A model generated the notes under the pieces. It made no database searches, had not been told where the DNA came from, and saw nothing but the letters and a program-made list of their open reading frames with translations. Below are positions 1-6,639 of a DNA stretch of 10,060 nt, piece after piece. The translations under genes and the position numbers were made by a program. Source of the stretch: Alphaproteobacteria bacterium (GTDB lineage: Bacteria > Pseudomonadota > Alphaproteobacteria > ATCC43930 > CGMCC-115725); the NCBI GenBank assembly GCA_030039975.1, contig JASHUO010000452.1, positions 1 to 10,060 of the forward strand, in the 5' to 3' direction. The first letter of the stretch is position 1, and every line of letters starts with the position of its first letter.

Positions 1-2172
1 GCGGTTGCGGCGATGGCCTCGCTTATCGCGAGCTACATGGCGCTGAACGGTTTGCCGCCCTTCGGCGAGCGCCGCCCCGACATGGATCAGCTCTTCCTGC
101 TGCTCGATCTCCTGCTGGTGCTGCCGGTCTGCGCCATCGTCGCCTGGCGCGTGGTGCAGGTCTGGACCGAGCGCCGGCGCGGGCTTGCCGGCTCCAAGAT
201 CCATGTCCGCCTCGTGGTGCTGTTCAGCCTGGTGGCGGTGATCCCGACGATCATCGTCGCGGTCTTCTCCTACCTCTTGTTCAACTTCGGCGTTCAGGCC
301 TGGTTCAGCCAGCCGGTGCGCACCGCGGTCGCGGGCTCGCTCGCGGTCGCCGAGGCCTATCTGCACGAGCATCAGCAGAATATTCGCGCCGATGTCGTCA
401 GCATGGCGAATGATTTGAGCCGCGACGCCGCCTTCCTCAGCGTCAATCCGACACGGCTCAATCAGGTGGTGGCGGCGCAGGCGGCGCTGCGCTCGCTGAG
501 CGAGGCGATTGTCTTCGATGCCGACGGCCACGTGCTGGCGCGCGCGGGCTTCACCTTGGCGCTGTCGCTCGAGCCGAAGCCGGTGCCGCCGCTGGCGATG
601 GAGCAGGCCGATGCCGGCGATGTCGCGGTGGTGACCAGCGACAATGACGACCGCGTCCGCGCGCTGGTGCGCATGCCGGCCTTCGGCCATGTCTATCTCT
701 ATGTCGGCCGCTTCGTCGATCCGACGGTGCTGGCGCATATGGAGCAGACGCAGCGCGCCTTCAATCGCTATGAGCGGATGGAAGGCGAGCGCTCTTCCTT
801 CCAGGTCATCTTCTCGCAGCTCTTCCTGCTCGTCGGCGTGCTGCTGCTCACCGGCGCGGTGCTGGCGGGGCTGCGCTTTGCAACCAAGCTGGTGCGGCCG
901 ATCAGCTCGCTCGTCGTTGCCGCCGAGCAGGTGCGCGCCGGCAATCTCGCCGCGCGCGTCGCGGAAGGCGAGGCGGATGGTGAGTTCGGCACGCTGTCGC
1001 GCGCCTTCAACCGCATGACGCACCAGCTCGAGGCGCAGCAAAGCGAGCTCATCGAAGCCAATCGCCAGCTCGATCAGCGCCGGCGCTTCACCGAGACCGT
1101 GCTGGCCGGGGTTTCCGCTGGCGTCATCGGCCTCGACCAGCATGGCCGCATCAACCTTCCGAACCGCTCGGCCTCGCTGCTGCTCGGCATCGATCTCGAC
1201 CAGACCATCGGCTACGAGCTCGCCGAGGCCGTGCCGGAGATGGCGGCGCTCTTCCAGGAGGCGACGCGCCGGCCGGAGCGGCTTGCGCAGTCGCAGGTCC
1301 AGGTCAGCCGCCGCGGCCGTGCGCTGACCTTGCTCGTGCGCATCGCCGCCGAGCGCGCCGAGGGCGATGTCCGAGGCTATATCGTGACCTTTGACGACAT
1401 CACCGAATTGCTCTCGGCGCAGCGCAAGGCGGCCTGGGCGGATGTGGCGCGGCGCATCGCGCATGAGATCAAGAATCCGCTGACCCCGATCCAGCTTTCG
1501 GCCGAGCGGCTGAAGCGCAAATATGCGAAGGACATCCGCAACGACCCCGAGACGTTTGCCACCTGCACCGATACGATCATCCGCCATGTCGGCGACATCG
1601 GCCGCATGGTCGACGAGTTCTCCTCCTTCGCGCGCATGCCGGCACCGATTATCCGCGACGAGGATCTGGTCGAGATCGTGCGCCAGGCGGTGTTCCTGCA
1701 GCGCAACTCGACGCCGGAGATCCGCTTCGCGCTTGATCTCCCGGCCGCGGCACGCCTCCCTTGCGATGCGCGGCAGGTGAGTCAGGCCCTCGTCAACCTG
1801 CTCAAGAACGCCGCCGAATCCATCCATGCGCGGGACGGCGCGGCGCCGCCCGGCGAGATCACGGTGCGGCTCGCCGAGGCGGCGGGCCAGACCGCGCTCG
1901 TGGTCGAAGATAACGGCCGCGGCCTGCCGCAAGAGGGGCGCGAGCGCCTCACCGAGCCCTATGTCACCACGCGCGCCAAGGGCACGGGGCTCGGCCTCGC
2001 CATCGTCAAGAAGATCATGGAAGACCATGGCGGCGAACTCGTGCTCGAAGATCGCGAGGGCGGCGGGGCGCGCGTCATGCTGGTGTTCAACCGCGGCGAA
2101 GCACGTGCCGCAAGGCCGACGGCCGAAGCCGTGCCGGCCGCTGCAGCGAGGACCGCCAGCCATGGCGCATGA
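1..2172 (+). CDS. ntrY: Nitrogen regulation sensor histidine kinase NtrY (5' partial)
   Basis: Membrane sensor kinase that phosphorylates NtrX, linked in alphaproteobacteria to nitrogen and redox/respiratory control. The frame is open from base 1 with no upstream stop. The ATG at 13 lies inside what looks like an N-terminal membrane segment, so the true start is probably left of the window. Counting from that ATG: hydrophobic segments at about 26-50 and 66-90, an extracytoplasmic region, another membrane segment at about 268-290, then HAMP (about 291-345, with RPISSL) and PAS (about 355-465, with LPNRSAS). The HisKA H-box HEIKNPLTP has its phospho-acceptor His at codon 1462-1464 (residue 484). 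The ATPase domain has N-box LLKNAAES (Asn 599), G1 DNGRGLP (from 633) and G2 GTGLGLAIV (from 657). All catalytic boxes are intact. The alanine-rich tail after about 690 is probably disordered. The 3' end overlaps ntrX by 11 bp, implying translational coupling. The identification is confident; only the start is missing. Confidence 0.95.
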   Translation, partial: AVAAMASLIASYMALNGLPPFGERRPDMDQLFLLLDLLLVLPVCAIVAWRVVQVWTERRRGLAGSKIHVRLVVLFSLVAVIPTIIVAVFSYLLFNFGVQAWFSQPVRTAVAGSLAVAEAYLHEHQQNIRADVVSMANDLSRDAAFLSVNPTRLNQVVAAQAALRSLSEAIVFDADGHVLARAGFTLALSLEPKPVPPLAMEQADAGDVAVVTSDNDDRVRALVRMPAFGHVYLYVGRFVDPTVLAHMEQTQRAFNRYERMEGERSSFQVIFSQLFLLVGVLLLTGAVLAGLRFATKLVRPISSLVVAAEQVRAGNLAARVAEGEADGEFGTLSRAFNRMTHQLEAQQSELIEANRQLDQRRRFTETVLAGVSAGVIGLDQHGRINLPNRSASLLLGIDLDQTIGYELAEAVPEMAALFQEATRRPERLAQSQVQVSRRGRALTLLVRIAAERAEGDVRGYIVTFDDITELLSAQRKAAWADVARRIAHEIKNPLTPIQLSAERLKRKYAKDIRNDPETFATCTDTIIRHVGDIGRMVDEFSSFARMPAPIIRDEDLVEIVRQAVFLQRNSTPEIRFALDLPAAARLPCDARQVSQALVNLLKNAAESIHARDGAAPPGEITVRLAEAAGQTALVVEDNGRGLPQEGRERLTEPYVTTRAKGTGLGLAIVKKIMEDHGGELVLEDREGGGARVMLVFNRGEARAARPTAEAVPAAAARTASHGA

Positions 2173-3565
2173 CATCCTCGTCGTCGACGACGAAGCCGAT
2201 ATCCGCATGCTGATGTGCGGCATCCTCAAGGACGAGGGCTACGAGACGCGCGAGGCCGGCACCAGCAAGGAGGCGCTCGCCGCCATCCGCTCGCGCCGAC
2301 CGACCCTAGTGGTGCTCGATATCTGGCTGCAGGGCAGCGAGATCGACGGGCTCGAGATCCTGAAGATCATCCGTCGCGAGCTGCCTAACCTGCCCGTGGT
2401 GATGATCAGCGGACACGGCACGATCGAGACGGCAGTGGCGGCGATCAAGATCGGCGCCTACGACTTCATCGAGAAGCCGTTCAAATCCGACCGGCTGCTG
2501 CTCGTCGTCGAGCGCGCCATCGAAGCGGCGCGATTGAGGCGCGAGAACGAGGAGCTGCGGCTGCGCGCGGGCGGCGACGAGGATCTCGTCGGCATCTCGC
2601 ACGCCATCAACCAGCTGCGCCAGCAGGTCGAGCGCGCCGCGCCCACCGGCAGCCGCATCCTCATCAGCGGGCCGCCGGGCTCGGGCAAAGAGGTGGTGGC
2701 GCGGCAGATCCATCTGCGCTCGCGCCGCGCCCGTGGCCCGCTGGTCGTGCTCAACTGCGCCACGATGCGGCCCGAGCGTCTCGAGATCGAACTCTTCGGC
2801 ACCGAGGCGGGCGTCGAGGCGCCGGAAAGCCCGCGCAAGGTCGGCACCTTCGAGCAGGCGCATGGCGGCACGCTCTTCCTCGACGAGGTCGCCGACATGC
2901 CGCTGGAGACTCAGGGCAAGATCGTGCGCGCGTTGCAGGAGCAGACCTTCGAGCGCGTCGGCGGCGGGCGCGTCGAGGTCGATGTCCGCGTCATCGCTTC
3001 GACCAACCGCGATCTCGCGCTCGAGATCGCCGCCGGGCGGTTCCGCGAGGATCTCTACTACCGGCTTGCCGTGGTGCCGCTGCGCGTGCCGCCGCTGCAT
3101 GAGCGGCGCGAGGACATTCCGGCGCTCGCGCGGCACTTCATGATGCGCTCGGCCGAGGTGGCGCGGCTCAGCGCGCGCGAGTTCGGCGAGGATGCGATGG
3201 CGGCACTGCAAGCCTATGAATGGCCCGGGAATGCGCGCCAGCTGCGCAACGTCGTCGACTGGCTGCTGATCATGGCGCCGGGTGAGGCGAAGGAGCTGCT
3301 CCGCGCCGACATGCTGCCGGCGGAGATCGGCGCTATCGCGCCGACGGTGGTGAAATGGGACAAGGGCGGCGAGATCATGTCTTTGCCGCTGCGCGATGCG
3401 CGTGAAGTCTTCGAGCGCGATTATCTCCTGGCGCAGGTGACGCGCTTTGGCGGCAACATCTCGCGCACCGCCGCCTTTGTCGGCATGGAGCGCTCGGCGC
3501 TCCATCGCAAGCTCAAATCGCTGGGCGTTCTCAACGGGGAGCGTCCGGCGAAGCTGGGGGCGTGA
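2162..3565 (+). CDS. ntrX: Nitrogen assimilation response regulator NtrX
   Basis: Response regulator (467 aa) paired with NtrY. The start ATG at 2162 lies inside the ntrY end and has an AGCGAGGA ribosome site about 9 nt upstream; it gives the expected receiver start MAHDILVVDDE. Receiver domain about 4-120: acidic pair D9/D10, phospho-acceptor D53, S83 and K105 of the KPF motif. AAA+ domain about 145-375: Walker A GPPGSGKE (170-177), Walker B TLFLDE with D241/E242, sensor I ASTNRD, and an arginine-rich FREDLYYRL stretch. Sensor II is WPGNARQLRN. A C-terminal Fis-type helix-turn-helix (GGNISRTAAFVGMERSALHR) binds DNA. The L1 loop between ELFG (210-213) and the RKVGTFEQA segment lacks GAFTGA, the sigma-54 contact motif, and is shortened. 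From family knowledge this occurs in alphaproteobacterial NtrX, so the protein probably does not act as a standard sigma-54 activator. Cytoplasmic. DUF2252 follows 3 nt later. Confidence 0.96.
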   Translation: MAHDILVVDDEADIRMLMCGILKDEGYETREAGTSKEALAAIRSRRPTLVVLDIWLQGSEIDGLEILKIIRRELPNLPVVMISGHGTIETAVAAIKIGAYDFIEKPFKSDRLLLVVERAIEAARLRRENEELRLRAGGDEDLVGISHAINQLRQQVERAAPTGSRILISGPPGSGKEVVARQIHLRSRRARGPLVVLNCATMRPERLEIELFGTEAGVEAPESPRKVGTFEQAHGGTLFLDEVADMPLETQGKIVRALQEQTFERVGGGRVEVDVRVIASTNRDLALEIAAGRFREDLYYRLAVVPLRVPPLHERREDIPALARHFMMRSAEVARLSAREFGEDAMAALQAYEWPGNARQLRNVVDWLLIMAPGEAKELLRADMLPAEIGAIAPTVVKWDKGGEIMSLPLRDAREVFERDYLLAQVTRFGGNISRTAAFVGMERSALHRKLKSLGVLNGERPAKLGA

Positions 3566-3568
3566 GCC

Positions 3569-4642
3569 GTGCCCGAGATTGTCCGGGCGACGAAGGCCTA
3601 CGAGCAGTGGATGCGCAAGCGCATCGACGTCGTCGAGCCGGATCTGCGCGCCAAGCACCGCGCGATGGCGAAAGCGCCCTTCTTTTTCCTGCGCGCCACC
3701 TTCTATCGCTGGGTGCCGCTCTGGCAGGAGGTTTGCCCCGATCTCGCCGCGACGCCCTCGCTGCTGGCGGTCGGCGATCTCCATGTCGAGAATTTCGGCA
3801 CCTGGCGCGACCACGAAGGACGACTTTGCTGGGGCGTCAATGATTTCGACGAGGCCTTCGTCATGCCGTACGCCATCGATCTGGTGCGGCTGGCGACGAG
3901 CCTGCTGCTGGCCATCGAGGCGAATGGGCTGCGCATTGCCGCCGAAGCGGCCTGCGCGCAGCTTCTCGAGGGGTATCGCGCGGCCATGCAGGTGGGCGAG
4001 GGCAAGGGCTTCGTGCTCGAGGAGGCGCACCCGACGCTGCGCGCCATGGCCATGGGCGAGGAGCGCGATCCCGAGCATTTCTGGCAGAAGCTCGGCGCGT
4101 TGAAGACGAGCGCGGTGCCGCGCCGCGTGCGCAAGCTGCTGCTGCGGACGATGCCCGAGATCGAGGGGACGCCCCGCATCGCCCATCGCGTCGCCGGCCT
4201 CGGCAGCCTGGGCCGGCCACGCTATGTCGCCACCGCCGTATCGGGCGGCGGCCTCGTCGCGCGCGAGGCTAAGGCGGTGCTGCCCTCGGCTTATGCCTTC
4301 GCGCTCGGGCGCAAGCAGAAGGAGACGTTCTGCGGTGTGCTTGCCGCGCGGGCGATCCGCTCGCCCGACCCCTACTACCGCCAGCAGAAGGACTGGATGC
4401 TGCGCCGCCTCGGTCCGCATTGCTCGGCCATCCTGCTCTCCGACTACCCCAAGAAGCGCGACGAGCTGCATCTCGTCCAGGCGATGGGCCGCGAGACTGC
4501 CAATGTCCATTTCGGCACGCCCGAGGCGCTTCCCGCCATTCGGCGCGACCTGAGGCGCCGCAAAACCCGCTGGCTCTTCGATGCCGCCTCCCGTATGACC
4601 GAAGCGACGCTCCGCGACTGGAAGGCATGGCGGGCGCGATAG
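3569..4642 (+). CDS. DUF2252 family protein (kinase-fold-like, function unknown)
   Basis: A 357-aa protein with DUF2252 signature blocks in order: APFFFLR (36-42), GDLHVENFG (69-77), a WGVNDFDE stretch ending at 95, and DLVRLA (104-109). GDLHVENFG resembles the catalytic loop of aminoglycoside/choline phosphotransferases (HGDxxxxN), and NDFDE resembles their metal-binding Asp motif. A phosphotransferase-like fold is therefore plausible, but no substrate is known. There is no signal peptide or membrane segment, so it is likely cytoplasmic. I chose the GTG at 3569 because a TGGGGG ribosome site sits 7-8 nt before it and it leaves a 3-nt gap to the ntrX stop. A later ATG at 3610 is a weaker alternative. 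The tight spacing suggests co-transcription with ntrYX. Many alphaproteobacteria have trkA in this place, so this gene may be a replacement or insertion. Codon use looks like that of its neighbours, giving no sign of recent transfer. Confidence 0.85.
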   Translation: MPEIVRATKAYEQWMRKRIDVVEPDLRAKHRAMAKAPFFFLRATFYRWVPLWQEVCPDLAATPSLLAVGDLHVENFGTWRDHEGRLCWGVNDFDEAFVMPYAIDLVRLATSLLLAIEANGLRIAAEAACAQLLEGYRAAMQVGEGKGFVLEEAHPTLRAMAMGEERDPEHFWQKLGALKTSAVPRRVRKLLLRTMPEIEGTPRIAHRVAGLGSLGRPRYVATAVSGGGLVAREAKAVLPSAYAFALGRKQKETFCGVLAARAIRSPDPYYRQQKDWMLRRLGPHCSAILLSDYPKKRDELHLVQAMGRETANVHFGTPEALPAIRRDLRRRKTRWLFDAASRMTEATLRDWKAWRAR

Positions 4643-4714
4643 GCACAGCGCGTCCTGCCGGAACGGCGAAAAGCTCACGCCGGATCCGATCTGGAGGCGC
4701 GTGCGGCCGCCCCC

Positions 4715-4720
4715 TATAGT
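4715..4720 (+). promoter_or_regulatory. Possible -10 element upstream of the aminotransferase gene
   Basis: TATAGT matches the TATAAT consensus in 5 of 6 positions, inside the 106-nt gap between the DUF2252 stop and the aminotransferase start. No good -35 hexamer is seen 16-18 nt upstream (around 4692 the sequence is TGGAGG). If used, transcription would begin about 20 nt before the ATG at 4749. It is supported only by the gap and one hexamer. No terminator-like hairpin with a T-run occurs in this gap, so read-through from ntrYX is also possible. Confidence 0.25.
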
Positions 4721-4748
4721 GCGCTGCGAACACGTATCTTGGGTGCCC

Positions 4749-5612
4749 ATGTCGCGCATTGCCTATGTCAACGGTCGCTATCTCCCCTTGAACCGGGCGA
4801 GCGTCCATATCGAGGATCGCGGGTTTCAGTTTGCCGATGCCGTCTACGAGGTGATCGCCGCGCGGGGCGGCGGCCTCATCGACGAGGACATGCATCTGAA
4901 GCGGCTGCACCGCTCGCTCGGCGAGCTGCGCATCGCCGCGCCGATGAGCGATGCCGCGCTGAAGCTGGTGATGCGCGAGGTGCTGCGGCTGAACGGCATC
5001 GCCGACGGCACGCTCTATCTGCAGGTCTCGCGCGGCAGCGCGCCGCGCGACTTTCCTTTCCCGAAATCTGCCAAGCCGAGCCTGGTCATGGTGGCACGGC
5101 GCGGCCGCGGCCCGGCTGCTGCGCTCATCGAGAATGGCGTCGGCGTCATCACCCTGCCGGATATCCGCTGGGCCCGGCCGGACATCAAGTCGGTCGCGCT
5201 GCTGCCCAACGCGCTCGGCAAGCAGCGGGCGAAGGAAGCGGGCGCTTACGAGGCCTGGCAGATCGACCGCGACGGCAATGTCACCGAAGGCACGTCCAGC
5301 AATGCCTGGATCGTGACCGCCGATGGCGAGGTGGTGACGCGCCGGGCCGATAACAGCATCCTGAACGGCGTCACCCGGCTCGGCCTCATCGGTCTCCTGG
5401 CGCGGGAAGGGCTGAAACTCGTCGAGCGGCCGTTCAGCGTCGCCGAGGCCAAGGCGGCGCGCGAGGCCTTCCTCACCAGCACGACCAATTTCGTCCTGCC
5501 GGTGGTATCGATCGACGGCACGCCGGTGGGGAACGGCTATCCCGGCTCGATTGTCCGCCGGTTGCGCCAGATCTACGAGGAGTACATCGTGGCGCAGGAG
5601 CCCGCGCTATGA
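4749..5612 (+). CDS. dat: D-amino-acid aminotransferase family protein (class IV PLP aminotransferase)
   Basis: A 287-aa class IV (fold-type IV) PLP enzyme. D-amino-acid transaminases interconvert D-Ala and D-Glu for peptidoglycan with a 2-oxoacid acceptor. Seen: N-terminal YVNGRYLPL, FADAVYEVI (28-36) at the substrate pocket, and QVSRGSAPRDF (92-102) at the carboxylate-binding loop. The Schiff-base Lys is K147 in DIKSVALLPN. E180 in VTEGTSSNAW is the Glu that hydrogen-bonds the PLP ring nitrogen. The C-terminal FLTSTTNFVLPV is typical. Length fits the family (about 280-290). The ATG at 4749 gives the standard N-terminus; an in-frame ATG at 4701 would add 16 untypical residues. The ribosome site is poor (TTGGG). 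Position 102 is Phe where the Bacillus D-AAT has His100, part of its carboxylate trap, so specificity could differ; a branched-chain-like or other class IV activity is the alternative. Its stop overlaps the next start (ATGA). Confidence 0.87.
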   Translation: MSRIAYVNGRYLPLNRASVHIEDRGFQFADAVYEVIAARGGGLIDEDMHLKRLHRSLGELRIAAPMSDAALKLVMREVLRLNGIADGTLYLQVSRGSAPRDFPFPKSAKPSLVMVARRGRGPAAALIENGVGVITLPDIRWARPDIKSVALLPNALGKQRAKEAGAYEAWQIDRDGNVTEGTSSNAWIVTADGEVVTRRADNSILNGVTRLGLIGLLAREGLKLVERPFSVAEAKAAREAFLTSTTNFVLPVVSIDGTPVGNGYPGSIVRRLRQIYEEYIVAQEPAL

Positions 5613-6265
5613 CCGACCGCCCGGCGCGCCCGCGCGCGCTGCTCTTCGACTGGGACAACACCCTGGTCGACAGCTGGGAGACGATCCACGAGGCGCTCGT
5701 CGTCACCTTCACGGCGATGGGGCACGCGCCGTGGACACTGCAGGAGACCAAGCTCCGCGTCGCCAAGAGCCTGCGCGACAGCTTCCCCATCCTCTTCGGC
5801 GCGCGCTGGGAGGAGGCGCGGCAGCGCTATCTCGACGCCTTCACCGCCATTCATCTCGAACGGCTGAAAGCGATCGACGGCAGTGCCGAGATGCTGTCGG
5901 CGTTCGCCGCCTCGGACTTGTATCTCGCCGTCGTGAGCAACAAGACCGGCGCGGTGCTGCGCCGCGAGGCCGAGCACCTCGGCTGGACGCCGCATTTCAA
6001 GCGGCTCGTCGGTGCCGGTGATGCGGCGCTCGACAAGCCGCATGCGGCGCCGGTCCAACTCGCGCTCGACGGCAGCGGCATCGACTGCACCGAAGTCTGG
6101 TATGTCGGCGATACCGCGCTCGACATGGAATGCGCCAGGAACGCCGGCTGTCACGGTGTGCTGCTCGGCGCGCGTGCGCTCGAGGACGAGACCTTCGCCC
6201 GCTTCCCGCCCGACCTGCATGTCGCCGATTGCCGGGCATTAGAACAGCTTGTCCGGGGGTTGTGA
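5609..6265 (+). CDS. HAD-superfamily hydrolase (phosphoglycolate-phosphatase-like)
   Basis: A 218-aa cytoplasmic phosphatase of the haloacid dehalogenase superfamily. All four motifs are present. Motif I is FDWDNTLVDS, with nucleophile D14 and acid/base D16. Motif II is VVSNKTG, with S110. Motif III Lys is K143 in DKPHAAP. Motif IV is YVGDTALDM, with metal-binding D168 and D172. Residues about 20-90 form an alpha-helical C1-type cap, as in Gph-like phosphatases. Substrate cannot be read from sequence; a small phosphorylated metabolite such as 2-phosphoglycolate is the usual guess. The start ATG overlaps the aminotransferase stop in ATGA, so the two are translationally coupled. No terminator is visible after its stop, so transcripts may read on into hfq. 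Confidence 0.88.
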   Translation: MTDRPARPRALLFDWDNTLVDSWETIHEALVVTFTAMGHAPWTLQETKLRVAKSLRDSFPILFGARWEEARQRYLDAFTAIHLERLKAIDGSAEMLSAFAASDLYLAVVSNKTGAVLRREAEHLGWTPHFKRLVGAGDAALDKPHAAPVQLALDGSGIDCTEVWYVGDTALDMECARNAGCHGVLLGARALEDETFARFPPDLHVADCRALEQLVRGL

Positions 6266-6284
6266 TTTCCTCTGACACGCCAAT

Positions 6285-6312
6285 TTGTTATGAATCAAGG
6301 CGAGCGTATGAG
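6285..6312 (+). promoter_or_regulatory. Candidate sigma-70-type promoter for hfq
   Basis: TTGTTA (6285-6290) and TATGAG (6307-6312) are separated by 16 nt, each matching 4 of 6 consensus bases. They lie in the AT-richer 118-nt gap before hfq and would give a leader of about 65 nt. It is the best sigma-70-like pair by eye in this gap, but it is weak and unconfirmed. Confidence 0.35.
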
Positions 6313-6370
6313 GCTTTATCCTTTGCAACAGGGGTATCGCTCACCAGGCTCCGACCGACCAAGAACTGAT

Positions 6371-6386
6371 AAGGGGAATCCCCATG
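6371..6386 (+). promoter_or_regulatory. hfq ribosome site with a GGGG-AAT-CCCC hairpin abutting the start codon
   Basis: The Shine-Dalgarno AAGGGGA (6371-6377) is followed directly by ATCCCC and the ATG at 6384. GGGG (6373-6376) and CCCC (6380-6383) can pair as a four-GC-pair hairpin with a 3-nt loop. This would hide the ribosome site of hfq. The self-complementarity is seen directly. A role in translational control, for example Hfq autoregulation as known in E. coli, is inference, and a stem this short may not be stable. Confidence 0.4.
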
Positions 6387-6635
6387 TCGTCGGAAAAATC
6401 ACAAAATGTTCAGGACGTCTTTCTCAATCACGTCCGGAAGAACAAGACACCTGTCACGGTCTTTCTTGTGAATGGCGTAAAGCTTCAAGGGATCATTACC
6501 TGGTTTGACAACTTCTGTGTCTTGCTTCGCCGTGATGCACACTCGCAGCTTGTGTATAAGCATGCGATATCGACTGTGATGCCGGCACAGCCGATCCAGC
6601 TTTTCGAGCCAGGCAAGGAAGGCGACGAAGCCTAA
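6384..6635 (+). CDS. hfq: RNA chaperone Hfq
   Basis: An 83-aa Sm-like protein forming a homohexameric ring that pairs small RNAs with mRNAs and affects their stability and translation. The Sm1 motif covers about 23-50 (TVFLVNGVKLQGIITWFDNF) and the Sm2 motif is LVYKHAISTVMP (56-67). Proximal-face RNA-contact residues are visible: Q10, D11, F41/F44 and K59/H60. The lateral rim reads RKNK (18-21) instead of the RRER of E. coli, usual for alphaproteobacterial Hfq. The C-terminal tail (about 16 residues, ending EGDEA) is short and acidic, much shorter than the E. coli tail. The start is fixed by AAGGGGA at 7 nt and by the standard MSSEKSQN N-terminus. The gene is AT-richer than its neighbours, with more CTT, AAA and TGT codons. 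That fits a strongly conserved, well-expressed gene more than transfer. hflX follows 4 nt after its stop. Confidence 0.98.
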   Translation: MSSEKSQNVQDVFLNHVRKNKTPVTVFLVNGVKLQGIITWFDNFCVLLRRDAHSQLVYKHAISTVMPAQPIQLFEPGKEGDEA

Positions 6636-6639
6636 CCGG

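Noticed and set aside
4701..4748. An earlier in-frame ATG for the aminotransferase
   Set aside because: The 16 extra residues (MRPPPIVRCEHVSWVP) have no counterpart in the family and would run through the possible -10 element; the ATG at 4749 gives the standard N-terminus.
2306..4759. An 817-codon minus-strand open frame opposite ntrX and the DUF2252 gene
   Set aside because: It is antisense to two genes with clear family motifs. Its translation is rich in Arg, Ala, His and Gln with no domain, as expected from a GC-rich shadow frame.
6312..6326. Possible sigma-54 promoter (GG ... GC) before hfq
   Set aside because: The GG (6312-6313) and GC (6325-6326) are 11 nt apart instead of the required 10, and the flanking bases match the consensus poorly.
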